Source: a virus
Strand: one strand, 5' to 3'
Length of the DNA: 23,922 nt
Virus record (IMG/VR): IMGVR_UViG_3300018423_001114
Coordinates: 1 to 23,922 of that record
Positions 8,524 through 15,614 of the stretch are shown one piece after another (the first letter of the stretch is position 1; each line of letters opens with the position of its first letter). A model generated the notes under the pieces. The model was given only the letters and a program-made list of their open reading frames with translations, was not told the DNA's origin and did no database searches. The position numbers were made by a program, and so were the translations under genes.

Positions 8524-9066
8524 TCACGCGAATGTTTGGTATTCGGATCGTACTTCGGGTTGGTGGAGGAATGCGCCTGTGAGGGCTGTGGTTGTCATTT
8601 GTGCGTTGGGTTGTCGTGCGCCTCTGATGCCCATGCAGTTGTGGTGGGCTGTGAGTGTTACGCCTACGCCTTTGGGGTTGAGTTGTTGTTGGAGTGTGTC
8701 GGCGATTTGTTGTGTGAGGTTTTCTTGGATTTGGAGGCGTGCTGCGTATGCGGTGACGAGTCGGGGGATTTTGCTTAGGCCGACGACGCGTTCTTGTGGG
8801 ATGTAGGCGACGTGGGCTGTGCCTGTGAAGGGGAGCATGTGGTGTTCGCAGAGGCTTATGAACTCGATGCCTGTTACGTGGATCATTTGGTCTACTTGCT
8901 CGGTGGGGAAGGTTGTTTGCAGGTAGTCGGCGGGGTCCACGTTGTATCCCCAGCAGAGTTCTTGTAGGGCTTTGATGACGCGTTTGGGTGTGTCTTGTAC
9001 GCCTTCGCGGTTTGGGTTGTCTCCTACGTGCGTGATGAGGTCGCGTATGTGTTGTTCCAGGTTCAT
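8524..9066 (-). CDS. folE: GTP cyclohydrolase I
   Basis: This 180-aa enzyme converts GTP to dihydroneopterin triphosphate, the first step to 7-deazaguanines. The zinc and active-site motif SLCEHHMLPF is at 71-80, KIPRLV at 99-104, QENLTQQIA at 114-122 and HHNCMGIRG at 141-149; the last supplies the second zinc cysteine. All key residues are present. The start ATG overlaps the queE stop as ATGA. Codon endings here are richer in A and C than in the neighbours. In this context it serves DNA modification rather than folate synthesis. It is last of the preQ0 genes and directly precedes the terminase genes. Confidence 0.95.
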   Translation of the reverse strand: MNLEQHIRDLITHVGDNPNREGVQDTPKRVIKALQELCWGYNVDPADYLQTTFPTEQVDQMIHVTGIEFISLCEHHMLPFTGTAHVAYIPQERVVGLSKIPRLVTAYAARLQIQENLTQQIADTLQQQLNPKGVGVTLTAHHNCMGIRGARQPNAQMTTTALTGAFLHQPEVRSEYQTFA

Positions 9067-9758
9067 CTTCCGCGTTCCTCGTTCCATGCGAGTAGGTGTA
9101 GGCGTGTGCTGATGTTGTATCCGCGTTCCACGATGTGGTCGGCGAGCCTGTGTAGCGTTTCTAGGTGCTGCCTGCTGGTGATTCCTTCGGGCTGCACCCA
9201 CACCTGTTCGCGTGACAGTTTGTGTTGTGTGGTGAACGTGTCTACCCAATCCAGGTCGCTTGTGTCCTTTGCGACGAACTTCCATGCGAGGCTGACGAAA
9301 CTGTCCGCGACGTAACGCCACGCGTTCATGGTGTCTTGGCTTATGTCGCCGCCTGTGAGCGCGCTTGGCGGCTTGGGGCTGACGCTGATGTGGTCCGCGA
9401 GCATCGTGCCTGGGTTGGGCGCGATTGTTCCGTTCGTCTCAATGTGGACGCCCGTGCTGACGCTGCCCAAGCGTTCCATGAGCGTCGTCCAATCTGGCTT
9501 CTTCTGCTGCAACAACGGCTCGCCGCCGCTGATGACGATGACGCCTGGGTCTGGCGGTAAGCGCAGCAGTATCGCCTCCACGCTCTCGTTACTGATCTCA
9601 TCACGCAGGTTGTAACGCGTTGCGTCCCATGTGTACGGCGTGTCGCACCAACTGCACGACAAGTTGCAGCCGCCCAGCCGCACGAACGAGCAGCGTTGCC
9701 CCATGTACGGGCCTTCCCCCTGCACCGTTGGGCCGAAGATTTCACTTACTGCAATCAA
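9063..9758 (-). CDS. queE: 7-carboxy-7-deazaguanine synthase (radical SAM)
   Basis: This 231-aa radical SAM enzyme rearranges 6-carboxy-tetrahydropterin to 7-carboxy-7-deazaguanine. The [4Fe-4S] motif is C31-x3-C35-x2-C38 (CNLSCSWC), preceded by the family hallmark FGPTVQGEGPYMG (8-20) and followed by SGGEPLL (77-83). The TTG at 9758 is chosen because it overlaps the queD stop by four bases (TTGA) and has GGAG six bases upstream. A longer frame exists but would run far into queD. The end overlaps folE. The 3' third shares the unusual codon composition of folE. Confidence 0.94.
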   Translation of the reverse strand: MIAVSEIFGPTVQGEGPYMGQRCSFVRLGGCNLSCSWCDTPYTWDATRYNLRDEISNESVEAILLRLPPDPGVIVISGGEPLLQQKKPDWTTLMERLGSVSTGVHIETNGTIAPNPGTMLADHISVSPKPPSALTGGDISQDTMNAWRYVADSFVSLAWKFVAKDTSDLDWVDTFTTQHKLSREQVWVQPEGITSRQHLETLHRLADHIVERGYNISTRLHLLAWNEERGR

Positions 9759-10201
9759 CGTGGCTCCGAGTAGTGCGCGACGCTCGTTGGTGTCTCCCAC
9801 ACGCTGACCAACTGCAACCACAGCCTGCCCTCGTACGTGCGTTCGATCTGGTTGCCGCATTGCATCCACACCCAGCGCGCCATGTTCTCCGCAGTAGGCA
9901 CAAGCGGGAACACAACAACCTTCCAATCCCTGCCCGACATTGCCTCCAGCAGCGCCTCGTCGTCCTTGTGCACAATCATTGCGTGATCCAGGACGTCGTG
10001 GACAAGCATCGTGAGCATTGTTTTCAGCGCACCGAAGTCAGTCAGCATCCCATACTCAGGGTCCTGCGGGTCCGTAACAATCTCGCCAGCGCACGTCAAG
10101 CGCACCCGATACCTGTGCCCGTGCGGGTTCTTGCACTTGCTGACGTGATTGGGGACGCGATGCCCAGCGTCGAACTCAATCTCCTTGCTGACTGTGATCA
10201 C
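9755..10201 (-). CDS. queD: 6-carboxy-5,6,7,8-tetrahydropterin synthase
   Basis: This 148-aa member of the 6-pyruvoyl-tetrahydropterin synthase family makes the QueE substrate from dihydroneopterin triphosphate. Zinc ligands are H14 (FDAGHR) and H27 and H29 (NPHGH); the catalytic cysteine is C23. LTDFGALK (53-60), LDHAMI (71-76) and PTAENMARW (102-110) are family motifs. The GTG at 10201 overlaps the queC stop (GTGA) and follows GGAGGGAG. It is slightly longer than compact bacterial QueD (about 120 aa), with an insertion around 76-100. Confidence 0.94.
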   Translation of the reverse strand: MITVSKEIEFDAGHRVPNHVSKCKNPHGHRYRVRLTCAGEIVTDPQDPEYGMLTDFGALKTMLTMLVHDVLDHAMIVHKDDEALLEAMSGRDWKVVVFPLVPTAENMARWVWMQCGNQIERTYEGRLWLQLVSVWETPTSVAHYSEPR

Positions 10202-10884
10202 TGCACTCCCTCCGGAACGCTGTACGTCGGTGTCGCCACATACACAGTCGGGTCCATAACGCCGGCGTCGCGGAATGCTTCTCTGCGCTCGTAACACGTA
10301 CCGCAGGAGCCGCAATGCGTTGATCCACCTTTGTAGCAACTCCACGACAAGCGGAACGGCGCGTCAGCGGCTGCACCAATCCTGCAGATGTCCGTCTTTG
10401 TCACGTGAACGAATGGTGCTTCTACCTCAACGTCCCCGAACGTGGCTGTTCCAAGCCTTGTCGCGGCGCTCACGGCCTCAATGAACTCAGGTCGGCAGTC
10501 TGGGTAGATGTAGTGGTCTCCAGCGTGTACGGCTGTCACAACGCGATTCGTGTCACGCGATGATGCAACGCCAGCAGCAACGCTCAACATGATCATGTTC
10601 CTGTTCGGCACAACTGTCTGCCGCATCGTCTGCTCCGCGTAGTGCCCGTCCGGCACGTCCATGTCACCTGTCAATGCGCTACGCAGTACGTCTTGCAGCA
10701 CGCTCAGGTCCACCACAACATGCTCCACGTTGTAGTGCGCTGTGATTGCAGCCGCAGCCTCAATCTCCTTCGCGTGACGCTGCCCGTAGTTGATGGACAC
10801 AGCCACCACAGGGTCTTTCTCCTGCACTTCCACAGCGAGCAGCGCAGTCGAATCCATGCCGCCGCTGAACAGCACAACACTCAT
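10198..10884 (-). CDS. queC: 7-cyano-7-deazaguanine (preQ0) synthase
   Basis: This 228-aa ATP-dependent enzyme turns 7-carboxy-7-deazaguanine and ammonia into preQ0. The PP-loop SGGMDS is at 7-12, followed by the INYGQRHAKE region and HAGDHYIYPDCRPEF (120-134). C-terminal zinc cysteines are C183, C191, C194 and C197. The start ATG 10884 has GGAGG seven bases upstream and overlaps the upstream gene stop (ATGA). There is no glutamine amidotransferase domain, so it is the plain QueC and not the fused form linked to archaeosine-type DNA bases. This points to preQ0 as the product. Confidence 0.95.
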   Translation of the reverse strand: MSVVLFSGGMDSTALLAVEVQEKDPVVAVSINYGQRHAKEIEAAAAITAHYNVEHVVVDLSVLQDVLRSALTGDMDVPDGHYAEQTMRQTVVPNRNMIMLSVAAGVASSRDTNRVVTAVHAGDHYIYPDCRPEFIEAVSAATRLGTATFGDVEVEAPFVHVTKTDICRIGAAADAPFRLSWSCYKGGSTHCGSCGTCYERREAFRDAGVMDPTVYVATPTYSVPEGVQ

Positions 10885-11306
10885 TGCGCCGCCTCCAATC
10901 GTTTCGTCTCGTTCATTAGCCATTTGATTTGAGAACCCATTCGGCCCCTGCCGTCCACAACGTTCACAGCGTGAGGCCACACAGCAAGCGTCACGTCCAC
11001 GTAGCGTTTGCCAGCGGCAACCTGAACGCTCGACTCGGACAGCAAGCCCATCGCGGTTGCCTGCTGCCGCACCTCAGCCTTGCTGATGCAATCCGCGTCA
11101 TCGAACGTCACGTCGTACGGCGCGATGACCTTGTCTACAGGGAGCAGCCCGTACTTCGCGCTCAGGATCAGCACACGCTCAGGCGTTGTCACGCGTAACG
11201 CCCAGCGGAGGCACGCCTTGAAGTAGTTGCCGACGTACATCTCATGCGCTTGGCACGGGTACTCGCGCTTGGCTGCACCGCACGGGATCACGACAAGCGG
11301 TTTCAT
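10881..11306 (-). CDS. DUF6884-like protein between dpdA and queC, function unknown
   Basis: This 141-aa protein starts MKPLVVIPCGAAKREYPCQ, continues with MYVGNYFKACLRWAL, and has the signature LILSAKYGLLPVDKVIAPYD. These match my memory of DUF6884, a small family found in phages and mobile elements. A cysteine (C9) with a lysine two residues after an alanine pair, and the buried SAKYGL strand, suggest a small-molecule or nucleobase pocket, but this is inference. The start overlaps the dpdA stop (ATGA) and the end overlaps queC, so it is made together with the preQ0 enzymes. It could tailor, deliver or proofread the modified base. Confidence 0.7.
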   Translation of the reverse strand: MKPLVVIPCGAAKREYPCQAHEMYVGNYFKACLRWALRVTTPERVLILSAKYGLLPVDKVIAPYDVTFDDADCISKAEVRQQATAMGLLSESSVQVAAGKRYVDVTLAVWPHAVNVVDGRGRMGSQIKWLMNETKRLEAAQ

Positions 11307-12214
11307 GCCGCTACACCTTGCACACGCTCGTAAGCCTCCGCGATGTACGGCAAGTCCTGATTCGGGCTGCACGCCAGGTACATCTTCAGACCATCGCCAA
11401 ATACGCCCTGTGGAGCACGGACAGCGGTTTTTACGCTGCGCAAGTGTTCCTGCCACAGCAGCACACTTAGAGCGCCAGCGAGCGCCATGTAGCGATACTC
11501 CGCTTGTGCTTGCGCACCGTCCTGCGTCTTGCTCACGATCCCGAACCCAGGTGTCTGAAAGCGCGCCAAGTCAAAGCCGTAACGCGAAACGAGCCTTGCT
11601 TCGTCCACGGACAAGCGTTTGCCGGCCTGCACCTTCACGTGCGCTGCACGCTCCACGTCCCACAGTTGCAGCACTCCACCCATCTTGCCGTACTTCCAGT
11701 AAGACGAGTCCACGCTGTAGAACGGCAGCAGCCCAGGAAACGGGTCACGCGTTAGGCCGAAGCCGTGATTGACGACGCCATGCTCCTTGCTGATCCGCAT
11801 TGCTTGCACAAGCCATTGCGTCATCGCTTTCAGCCTGCGGGACACAGCGACAGCACCACCCAGCGCCACAAAGTCGTAGTCCTTGCACAACGACTCCAAG
11901 TCCTCCCACGGCGATCCAACGTGGAAAGTGGGCAGCACCTTGCACACATCGCCCACAGCACTCTGCATTGCGTCCGCGTTTGCTCGCGTTGCCTTCGGGT
12001 CCCCAATCACGTCCAACGCAGCAGCGAAGTTCACGCTCTCCGCGTTGTCACGCAACCAGGCGCAGTAGTCCTCAACTGTGATGCTTGCGCCAGCGTTCAA
12101 TGCGCTGAACGCGCCAGAGTCCACAAACACGTCCAGGCGGTTGCCGTACTCGGCCTGCAAGTCAGCCATGTTGGTGCTGCGGAAGTAGTGGAACGAGCAA
12201 AGGACGGGGATCAC
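11303..12214 (-). CDS. dpdA: DpdA, DNA guanine transglycosylase for 7-deazaguanine insertion
   Basis: This 303-aa enzyme is related to tRNA-guanine transglycosylase and is predicted to exchange guanine in DNA for preQ0. VDSGAFSAL (31-39) corresponds to the TGT DSGGFQ motif, VALGGAVAV (116-124) to the GG loop that contacts the base, and FYSVDSSYW (165-173) carries the predicted nucleophile Asp169. HGFGLTRD (150-157) is typical of phage DpdA. The GTG at 12214 overlaps the ParB-like gene stop (GTGA). The length fits compact phage DpdA proteins, without a C-terminal extension. Its linkage to queC, queD, queE and folE makes the call secure. Confidence 0.93.
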   Translation of the reverse strand: MIPVLCSFHYFRSTNMADLQAEYGNRLDVFVDSGAFSALNAGASITVEDYCAWLRDNAESVNFAAALDVIGDPKATRANADAMQSAVGDVCKVLPTFHVGSPWEDLESLCKDYDFVALGGAVAVSRRLKAMTQWLVQAMRISKEHGVVNHGFGLTRDPFPGLLPFYSVDSSYWKYGKMGGVLQLWDVERAAHVKVQAGKRLSVDEARLVSRYGFDLARFQTPGFGIVSKTQDGAQAQAEYRYMALAGALSVLLWQEHLRSVKTAVRAPQGVFGDGLKMYLACSPNQDLPYIAEAYERVQGVAA

Positions 12215-12765
12215 GGTACGTCCAGCACCGCCCTCATCGCCGTGTCTGCGTCCTCAAAGTTCTGCGCGTGGTCTTGCCACGCCTTGTACGTAGCCGCCGA
12301 CACCTTCATTGACAGCGACGGCCACAAGTCCTTGTCCTGCGGTGCACCAACCTTGTCCAGCAAGTCGTCCAAGTCAGCACCCGTCTCCTGCAACGACAGC
12401 GCCTCCAAGTCCGCGACCTCGTAGCCGCTACCAAGCAAGTCGCTGTCCAGCATTTGCAGGAGTTCCGTTAGGGCAGCCACGTCGTTGTACGCGGTGTCAG
12501 CCGTGCGATTGTCTACGAGCACAATCTTGGCGGCTTGCGTGTCGTCCACGGGTAGAACAACACAGTCAATCTCGTCCCACCGCAGCGACGTGGCTGCCTC
12601 TAACGTGTGATTGCCGGCAAGAACGTGCATCGTGGACTCCTGCACAACCAACGGGCGGTACTGCCCGTGCGCTTTCAGGCTCTCCGCAATCATCTTGACG
12701 TTGCCGCGACGTGGATTGCCTGGGTACGGCACCAGGTCCGTCACTTTGATTGTTTGCACGTTCAT
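12211..12765 (-). CDS. ParB/Srx-domain protein coupled to dpdA
   Basis: This 184-aa protein has the ParB N-terminal fold: PYPGNPRRGNV (14-23), an ESLKAHGQYRPLVV helix and strand (28-41), and GNHTLEAA (51-58), which aligns with the GEHR-type nucleotide-binding motif, then VLVDNRTADTA. There is no clear ParB helix-turn-helix DNA-binding domain. The last 80 residues are helical and acidic. ParB-like domains can act as CTPase switches or nucleases and are common near phage DNA-modification genes. Coupling to dpdA through GTGA suggests that it targets or regulates DpdA on DNA. It is unlikely to be a partition protein, as no ParA is visible. Confidence 0.82.
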   Translation of the reverse strand: MNVQTIKVTDLVPYPGNPRRGNVKMIAESLKAHGQYRPLVVQESTMHVLAGNHTLEAATSLRWDEIDCVVLPVDDTQAAKIVLVDNRTADTAYNDVAALTELLQMLDSDLLGSGYEVADLEALSLQETGADLDDLLDKVGAPQDKDLWPSLSMKVSAATYKAWQDHAQNFEDADTAMRAVLDVP

Positions 12766-12777
12766 GCGTGTGCCCCC

Positions 12778-13158
12778 TTACTCTGGATCAGTATGGCTGT
12801 TCGGAGTGTGCACCAACGTAACGCCACGCCGCAAGCACAGTTCCAGCACGTCGTCCGTGTCGTAGTAACTCCACTTGCCAGCGCGGCCTTTCGGCTCAAT
12901 CTGCCCACGGTGCACAAGTTGGCGCAGGTTCACCGTGGAAATGCCCAGCACGCTTGCCACATCGTCGGCGCGCATTGTGGGCCAGCGCAGTTCTTGCGCA
13001 GCACGCGCAGGCCGGTACATGTCACGCACGCTGTCCGCTGCGGCACGGGCTGCGCATTGTCTGCACATACCGAGGTCCCGCATCACTTTGTAGTTCGGCA
13101 GCGGCGGCACAGCCTGCTCGCAGACAGGACAAACAACGTCGTCAGTCATCACGTCCAT
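12778..13158 (-). CDS. Zinc-ribbon and helix-turn-helix DNA-binding protein
   Basis: In this 126-aa protein, CPVC near residue 10 and CRQC near 32 form a likely zinc ribbon. A helix-turn-helix follows (MRADDVASVLGISTVNLRQLVHRGQI, shown in part), of the excisionase or MerR-like type, with a basic 'KGRAGKWSYYDTDDVLEL' wing. The ATG at 13158 has GAGG seven bases upstream and overlaps the SSB gene by ten bases; an alternative ATG at 13149 lacks a well-spaced site. It stops 12 bases before the ParB-like gene, so it could control the modification operon or act in replication. Function not determined. Confidence 0.75.
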   Translation of the reverse strand: MDVMTDDVVCPVCEQAVPPLPNYKVMRDLGMCRQCAARAAADSVRDMYRPARAAQELRWPTMRADDVASVLGISTVNLRQLVHRGQIEPKGRAGKWSYYDTDDVLELCLRRGVTLVHTPNSHTDPE

Positions 13159-13526
13159 GGGTCTGCCTCATCTTTCGCTGCGGCTTTCCCTGCACGCGGC
13201 ACAATGCCGACGCTGTCAGCGTTGATCTCCAGGCTCCTGCCCTCGGACCCGTCCTTCTTCGTGTACGTGGATTGCGTCAGTTTGCCGTGCACAGCGACAC
13301 GATCGCCCTTGCGCACCGCTTCCGCTGTTGCCTCACCGCGCTTGTCGAACTGCGCAATGCGGAACCAGACAGTCTCCTGATCCACCCACGCGTTCTCATC
13401 TTTGTTGTAACGCGACGGTGTGTTCGCCAGCGAGAACGAGCAAACTGCCTTCCCGCTAGGCAAGAACCGTACCTCTGGATCAGCGCCAACGTTTCCCGTG
13501 ACGCTAATGATTGCTTCACCAGCCAT
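13149..13526 (-). CDS. ssb: Single-stranded DNA-binding protein
   Basis: This 125-aa OB-fold protein begins MAGEAIISVTGNVGADPEVRF (shown in part), with SFSLANT, DQETVWFRIAQFDKRGEATAEAVRKGDRVAVHG and SLEINADSVGIVPR, the usual SSB core. The C-terminal tail is short and mildly acidic (KDEADPWT) instead of the DDDIPF-type tip, so partner binding may differ. It would coat single strands for replication and for the Bet annealing protein upstream. The ATG at 13526 has AAGGGA upstream and overlaps the HNH gene end. Confidence 0.93.
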   Translation of the reverse strand: MAGEAIISVTGNVGADPEVRFLPSGKAVCSFSLANTPSRYNKDENAWVDQETVWFRIAQFDKRGEATAEAVRKGDRVAVHGKLTQSTYTKKDGSEGRSLEINADSVGIVPRAGKAAAKDEADPWT

Positions 13527-13851
13527 GGTGTTTCCCTTCTGTGTGTGTGTTGCCGTCATTGTCATACGTAACAACCCGCCCGTCTGAGAACACGACCGGA
13601 GTTGTTGCTGGATCGCCCCACGACGGGACCATCCACCCACGCTCATACGAGAACGCGGGATTCTGGTGTACGGAGTTCGGCGCGATGTTGTGGCAATGAT
13701 GGTGCAGCGCAATCAAGTTGCACGCCTCGTCCTTGCCGCCCTGCGAGCGCAGTTTCCGGTGGTGAACTGCTGGCAGCACCGGCAGCGGCAAGCCGCACAC
13801 AGCACACCACTTGTCACGCTCAACAACGAGAGCGCGCAGTTTCTTGTCCAT
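13516..13851 (-). CDS. HNH endonuclease
   Basis: This 111-aa nuclease has a zinc pair in WCAVCG (16-21) and the HNH core PAVHHRKLRSQGGKDEACNL (shown in part), then LHHHCHN. The catalytic histidine lies in HHRK, the structural N in CNL and the second H in HHHCHN. The C-terminal tail mentions no known motif. HNH proteins in phages may help TerL cut DNA, home into genes or nick DNA in recombination. Its place beside ssb and far from terminase favours replication or homing. Start ATG 13851 has GGAGGGG upstream. Confidence 0.88.
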   Translation of the reverse strand: MDKKLRALVVERDKWCAVCGLPLPVLPAVHHRKLRSQGGKDEACNLIALHHHCHNIAPNSVHQNPAFSYERGWMVPSWGDPATTPVVFSDGRVVTYDNDGNTHTEGKHHGW

Positions 13852-13868
13852 CGTCCCCTCCGTTATGC

Positions 13869-13909
13869 GTGCGGCGGGGCCATGCTTCCCCTCACGGACC
13901 CCGCCGCAC
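13869..13909 (-). terminator. GC-rich hairpin between lysozyme-like and HNH genes
   Basis: A perfect 11-bp stem (13869-13879 with 13899-13909) has a 19-base loop. A weaker inverted repeat (CCACG/CGTGG type) lies just to its right, around 13912-13935. No T run follows on the minus strand, so a rho-independent terminator is not proven. It may be an attenuator or RNA processing site in the otherwise gapless operon. Confidence 0.45.
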
Positions 13910-13941
13910 CAACCACGGCTATGCCAAGCGTGGTTGCACGT

Positions 13942-14403
13942 CTAGCAATCTTTCACTCCTGTGTACCCAGCGCCGTGCGCGTGCGACGCAGACCAATGCC
14001 CACGTCCACGCAGCCCCGACTTCTTAGGATACGGATTCGCAGCAATCCAAAACACTTCTTCCTGCAAGTACGGCGGCGCCTTGTGTGGTCGCACGCCGAC
14101 ATACCCAGGATCAACCTTCACAACGTATGCGTCCCAGGTACTCTGGACGAATTGAAATGCCCCGCTGCCTCCGCTGGAGTCTGCCTTGAAGTTTGACCCC
14201 GACTCTCTCGCGAGAACACACTTGCGAAACGGCTCCCACTTCTTCTCGTAATGGAAGCCACGGTACAGACTGTTCGGTATGTCCTTGACGTTCTTCGTTG
14301 GCTTCCATGGGTTCTTGTAGTTGAAGTGATCGTCTGCAAGTGCTGGAGTTGCACCGCCAGCGACGCACACCATTGCGGCGACGAGCATTGCTGCAACCTT
14401 CAT
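13942..14403 (-). CDS. Secreted lysozyme/transglycosylase-like protein
   Basis: This 153-aa protein has a clear Sec signal peptide (residues 1-23, basic start, hydrophobic core, cleavage after ALA). The mature part has KCVLARESGSNF with a likely catalytic Glu67, and GAFQFVQSTWDAYV, the lysozyme-superfamily pattern seen in soluble lytic transglycosylases and resuscitation-promoting factors. Cysteines at 62 and the last residue could form a disulfide outside the cell. It sits among replication genes, apart from the endolysin. It may remodel peptidoglycan for superinfection exclusion or growth of the infected cell; a virion-borne role is less likely because of the signal peptide. GGAGG precedes ATG 14403. 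Confidence 0.8.
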   Translation of the reverse strand: MKVAAMLVAAMVCVAGGATPALADDHFNYKNPWKPTKNVKDIPNSLYRGFHYEKKWEPFRKCVLARESGSNFKADSSGGSGAFQFVQSTWDAYVVKVDPGYVGVRPHKAPPYLQEEVFWIAANPYPKKSGLRGRGHWSASHAHGAGYTGVKDC

Positions 14404-14440
14404 TTCCTGCCTCCTTCGTAGGCGTCAATCACCGTACACG

Positions 14441-14458
14441 TGACACGCGTTCGTGTCA
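14441..14458. repeat. Short perfect hairpin in a 52-base intergenic gap
   Basis: TGACACG and CGTGTCA are separated by four bases, forming a 7-bp palindrome that touches the stop codon of the upstream gene. It could be an operator or a short transcript hairpin ahead of the secreted lysozyme-like gene. There is no T tract. Confidence 0.4.
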
Positions 14459-14917
14459 TGCGTCCTTGTCACGCGTCCTGATGCGTGTGTAATCAACTTC
14501 CGTCCTGTAGCCCAGCGGCGCAACCTCTTGCAGCACCAGGCTCAGGCTGCTCCTGCACACAGGGCAAGGCGTTGTCGTGTAGTCGCTGTCGAACCAGCCT
14601 TTGTAGCAGCCGCCTGTGTGCGTGCATTGGCAATCCGGTTGCTTGCAATGCGCCTCGTTCTGCGTACCAACGAGCGTTACGTCGTGCTGGTAGACCTTGT
14701 GGTCCTTCCACGCCTTGACAACGTGGCTTGGCAGCGTCAAGTCGTCCGTGCTGCTGGCGCGCTTTGCTGCCCAGCGCATCACAAACGACGCCTCCATGTC
14801 CGGCGCTTCCTCCGTGAACACGGCAAACCACGCGTCCACTTTGGCCTCGTCAAACGTGTTCAGCGGGTTCGTTCGGTTCAGCAGCGCAACTAGCGCAGCG
14901 ACTTCCGTCTTATTCAC
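14456..14917 (-). CDS. Zinc-ribbon protein next to the replication initiator, possible helicase loader
   Basis: In this 153-aa protein, residues 1-75 are helical (VAALVALLNRTNPLNTFDEAKVDAWF, shown in part), like the N-terminal domain of phage G39P-type helicase loaders and similar actinophage proteins. A cysteine-rich segment follows (HCKQPDCQCTHTGGCYKG and CPVC) that could bind zinc. GTG 14917 has AAAGGAG eight bases upstream and overlaps the replication gene by eight bases. Position suggests that it works with the winged-helix replication protein at the origin. No Walker motif is present, so it is not an AAA+ loader. Confidence 0.65.
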   Translation of the reverse strand: MNKTEVAALVALLNRTNPLNTFDEAKVDAWFAVFTEEAPDMEASFVMRWAAKRASSTDDLTLPSHVVKAWKDHKVYQHDVTLVGTQNEAHCKQPDCQCTHTGGCYKGWFDSDYTTTPCPVCRSSLSLVLQEVAPLGYRTEVDYTRIRTRDKDA

Positions 14918-15614
14918 TTTCGATGCTCCTTTGCTGTTGTTGGTCGTACTCCATTGCGTTACGCATCACGCGTGACAGTTCGTCATCGCGAGCCTCACCC
15001 GTTGTTTTGCGTCCAGCGCGTGCAGGCAACGGGTCGTCCTCCCACCTGCCTTGGTTGAGCCACGTTGCAGGATGCGGAGTGAACTCGTCCTCACGGTTCG
15101 GGTCGTCCCGAAACGCAGCAGCGGCAGCAAGCACAATCACCGAAGGCGTGTCCTTGACTGCCTTGTCCCACGCCTTGCGCGCTGCCTGTTTGCCAGCACG
15201 ACGCGGGTACACCTTCCAGAAGTCATCAAAAGACACATTGTCTTTTTTAGTTTCTTGTAACTGAGACTCCTGTAGTTGTAGTTGTGTGTTGTTTATTAGT
15301 TCGTGTTGCAGATTTGCACTACCCGGGTGTTGCAGATCTGCTACACCTGGAACTGTGTAGAGGTTGGACGTTTGACCCACTTCCGTAACGCGACGCTCAA
15401 CGAGAACGTGTCCAGCGTCTTCCAACTTGCGCAGCCAACGCAGCACAGACGCACGTGACACGCCCAGGTCAGCAGCCATTGACTCATGCGACCACCACGA
15501 CTTGCCCGTTGCGTTGTCAGCCCTGTAACGCAGCAGGCAGAACAACGCCAACGGACCGTCGTACTCACGCCAAACAGAGTTGGGCACAGCAGCAAAGCCC
15601 TGGTCCCCGATCAT
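14910..15614 (-). CDS. Winged-helix replication protein (initiator / DnaD-like)
   Basis: In this 234-aa protein, the N-terminal winged helix covers about residues 5-85, with WWSHESMAADLGVSRASVLR as the helix-turn-helix and HVLVERRVTEVG as the wing. A Gln-rich linker (about 115-130) is followed by a second domain with FDDFWKVYPRRAGKQAARKAW (shown in part), a pattern common in phage DnaD- or RepA-like replication proteins, and TPHPATWLNQGRW. It likely binds the origin and recruits the helicase. ATG 15614 has GGAGG six bases upstream and overlaps the nuclease stop (ATGA). A low-GC patch around 15230-15310 encodes the linker. Confidence 0.8.
   Translation of the reverse strand: MIGDQGFAAVPNSVWREYDGPLALFCLLRYRADNATGKSWWSHESMAADLGVSRASVLRWLRKLEDAGHVLVERRVTEVGQTSNLYTVPGVADLQHPGSANLQHELINNTQLQLQESQLQETKKDNVSFDDFWKVYPRRAGKQAARKAWDKAVKDTPSVIVLAAAAAFRDDPNREDEFTPHPATWLNQGRWEDDPLPARAGRKTTGEARDDELSRVMRNAMEYDQQQQRSIESE

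Noticed and set aside
10198-10884. Archaeosine-type (dG+) base synthesis by a fused amidotransferase-QueC
   Set aside because: This QueC has normal length with no amidotransferase domain.
12211-12765. Plasmid partition system
   Set aside because: Only a ParB-like domain is present, with no ParA and no centromere-like repeats, and it is coupled to dpdA.
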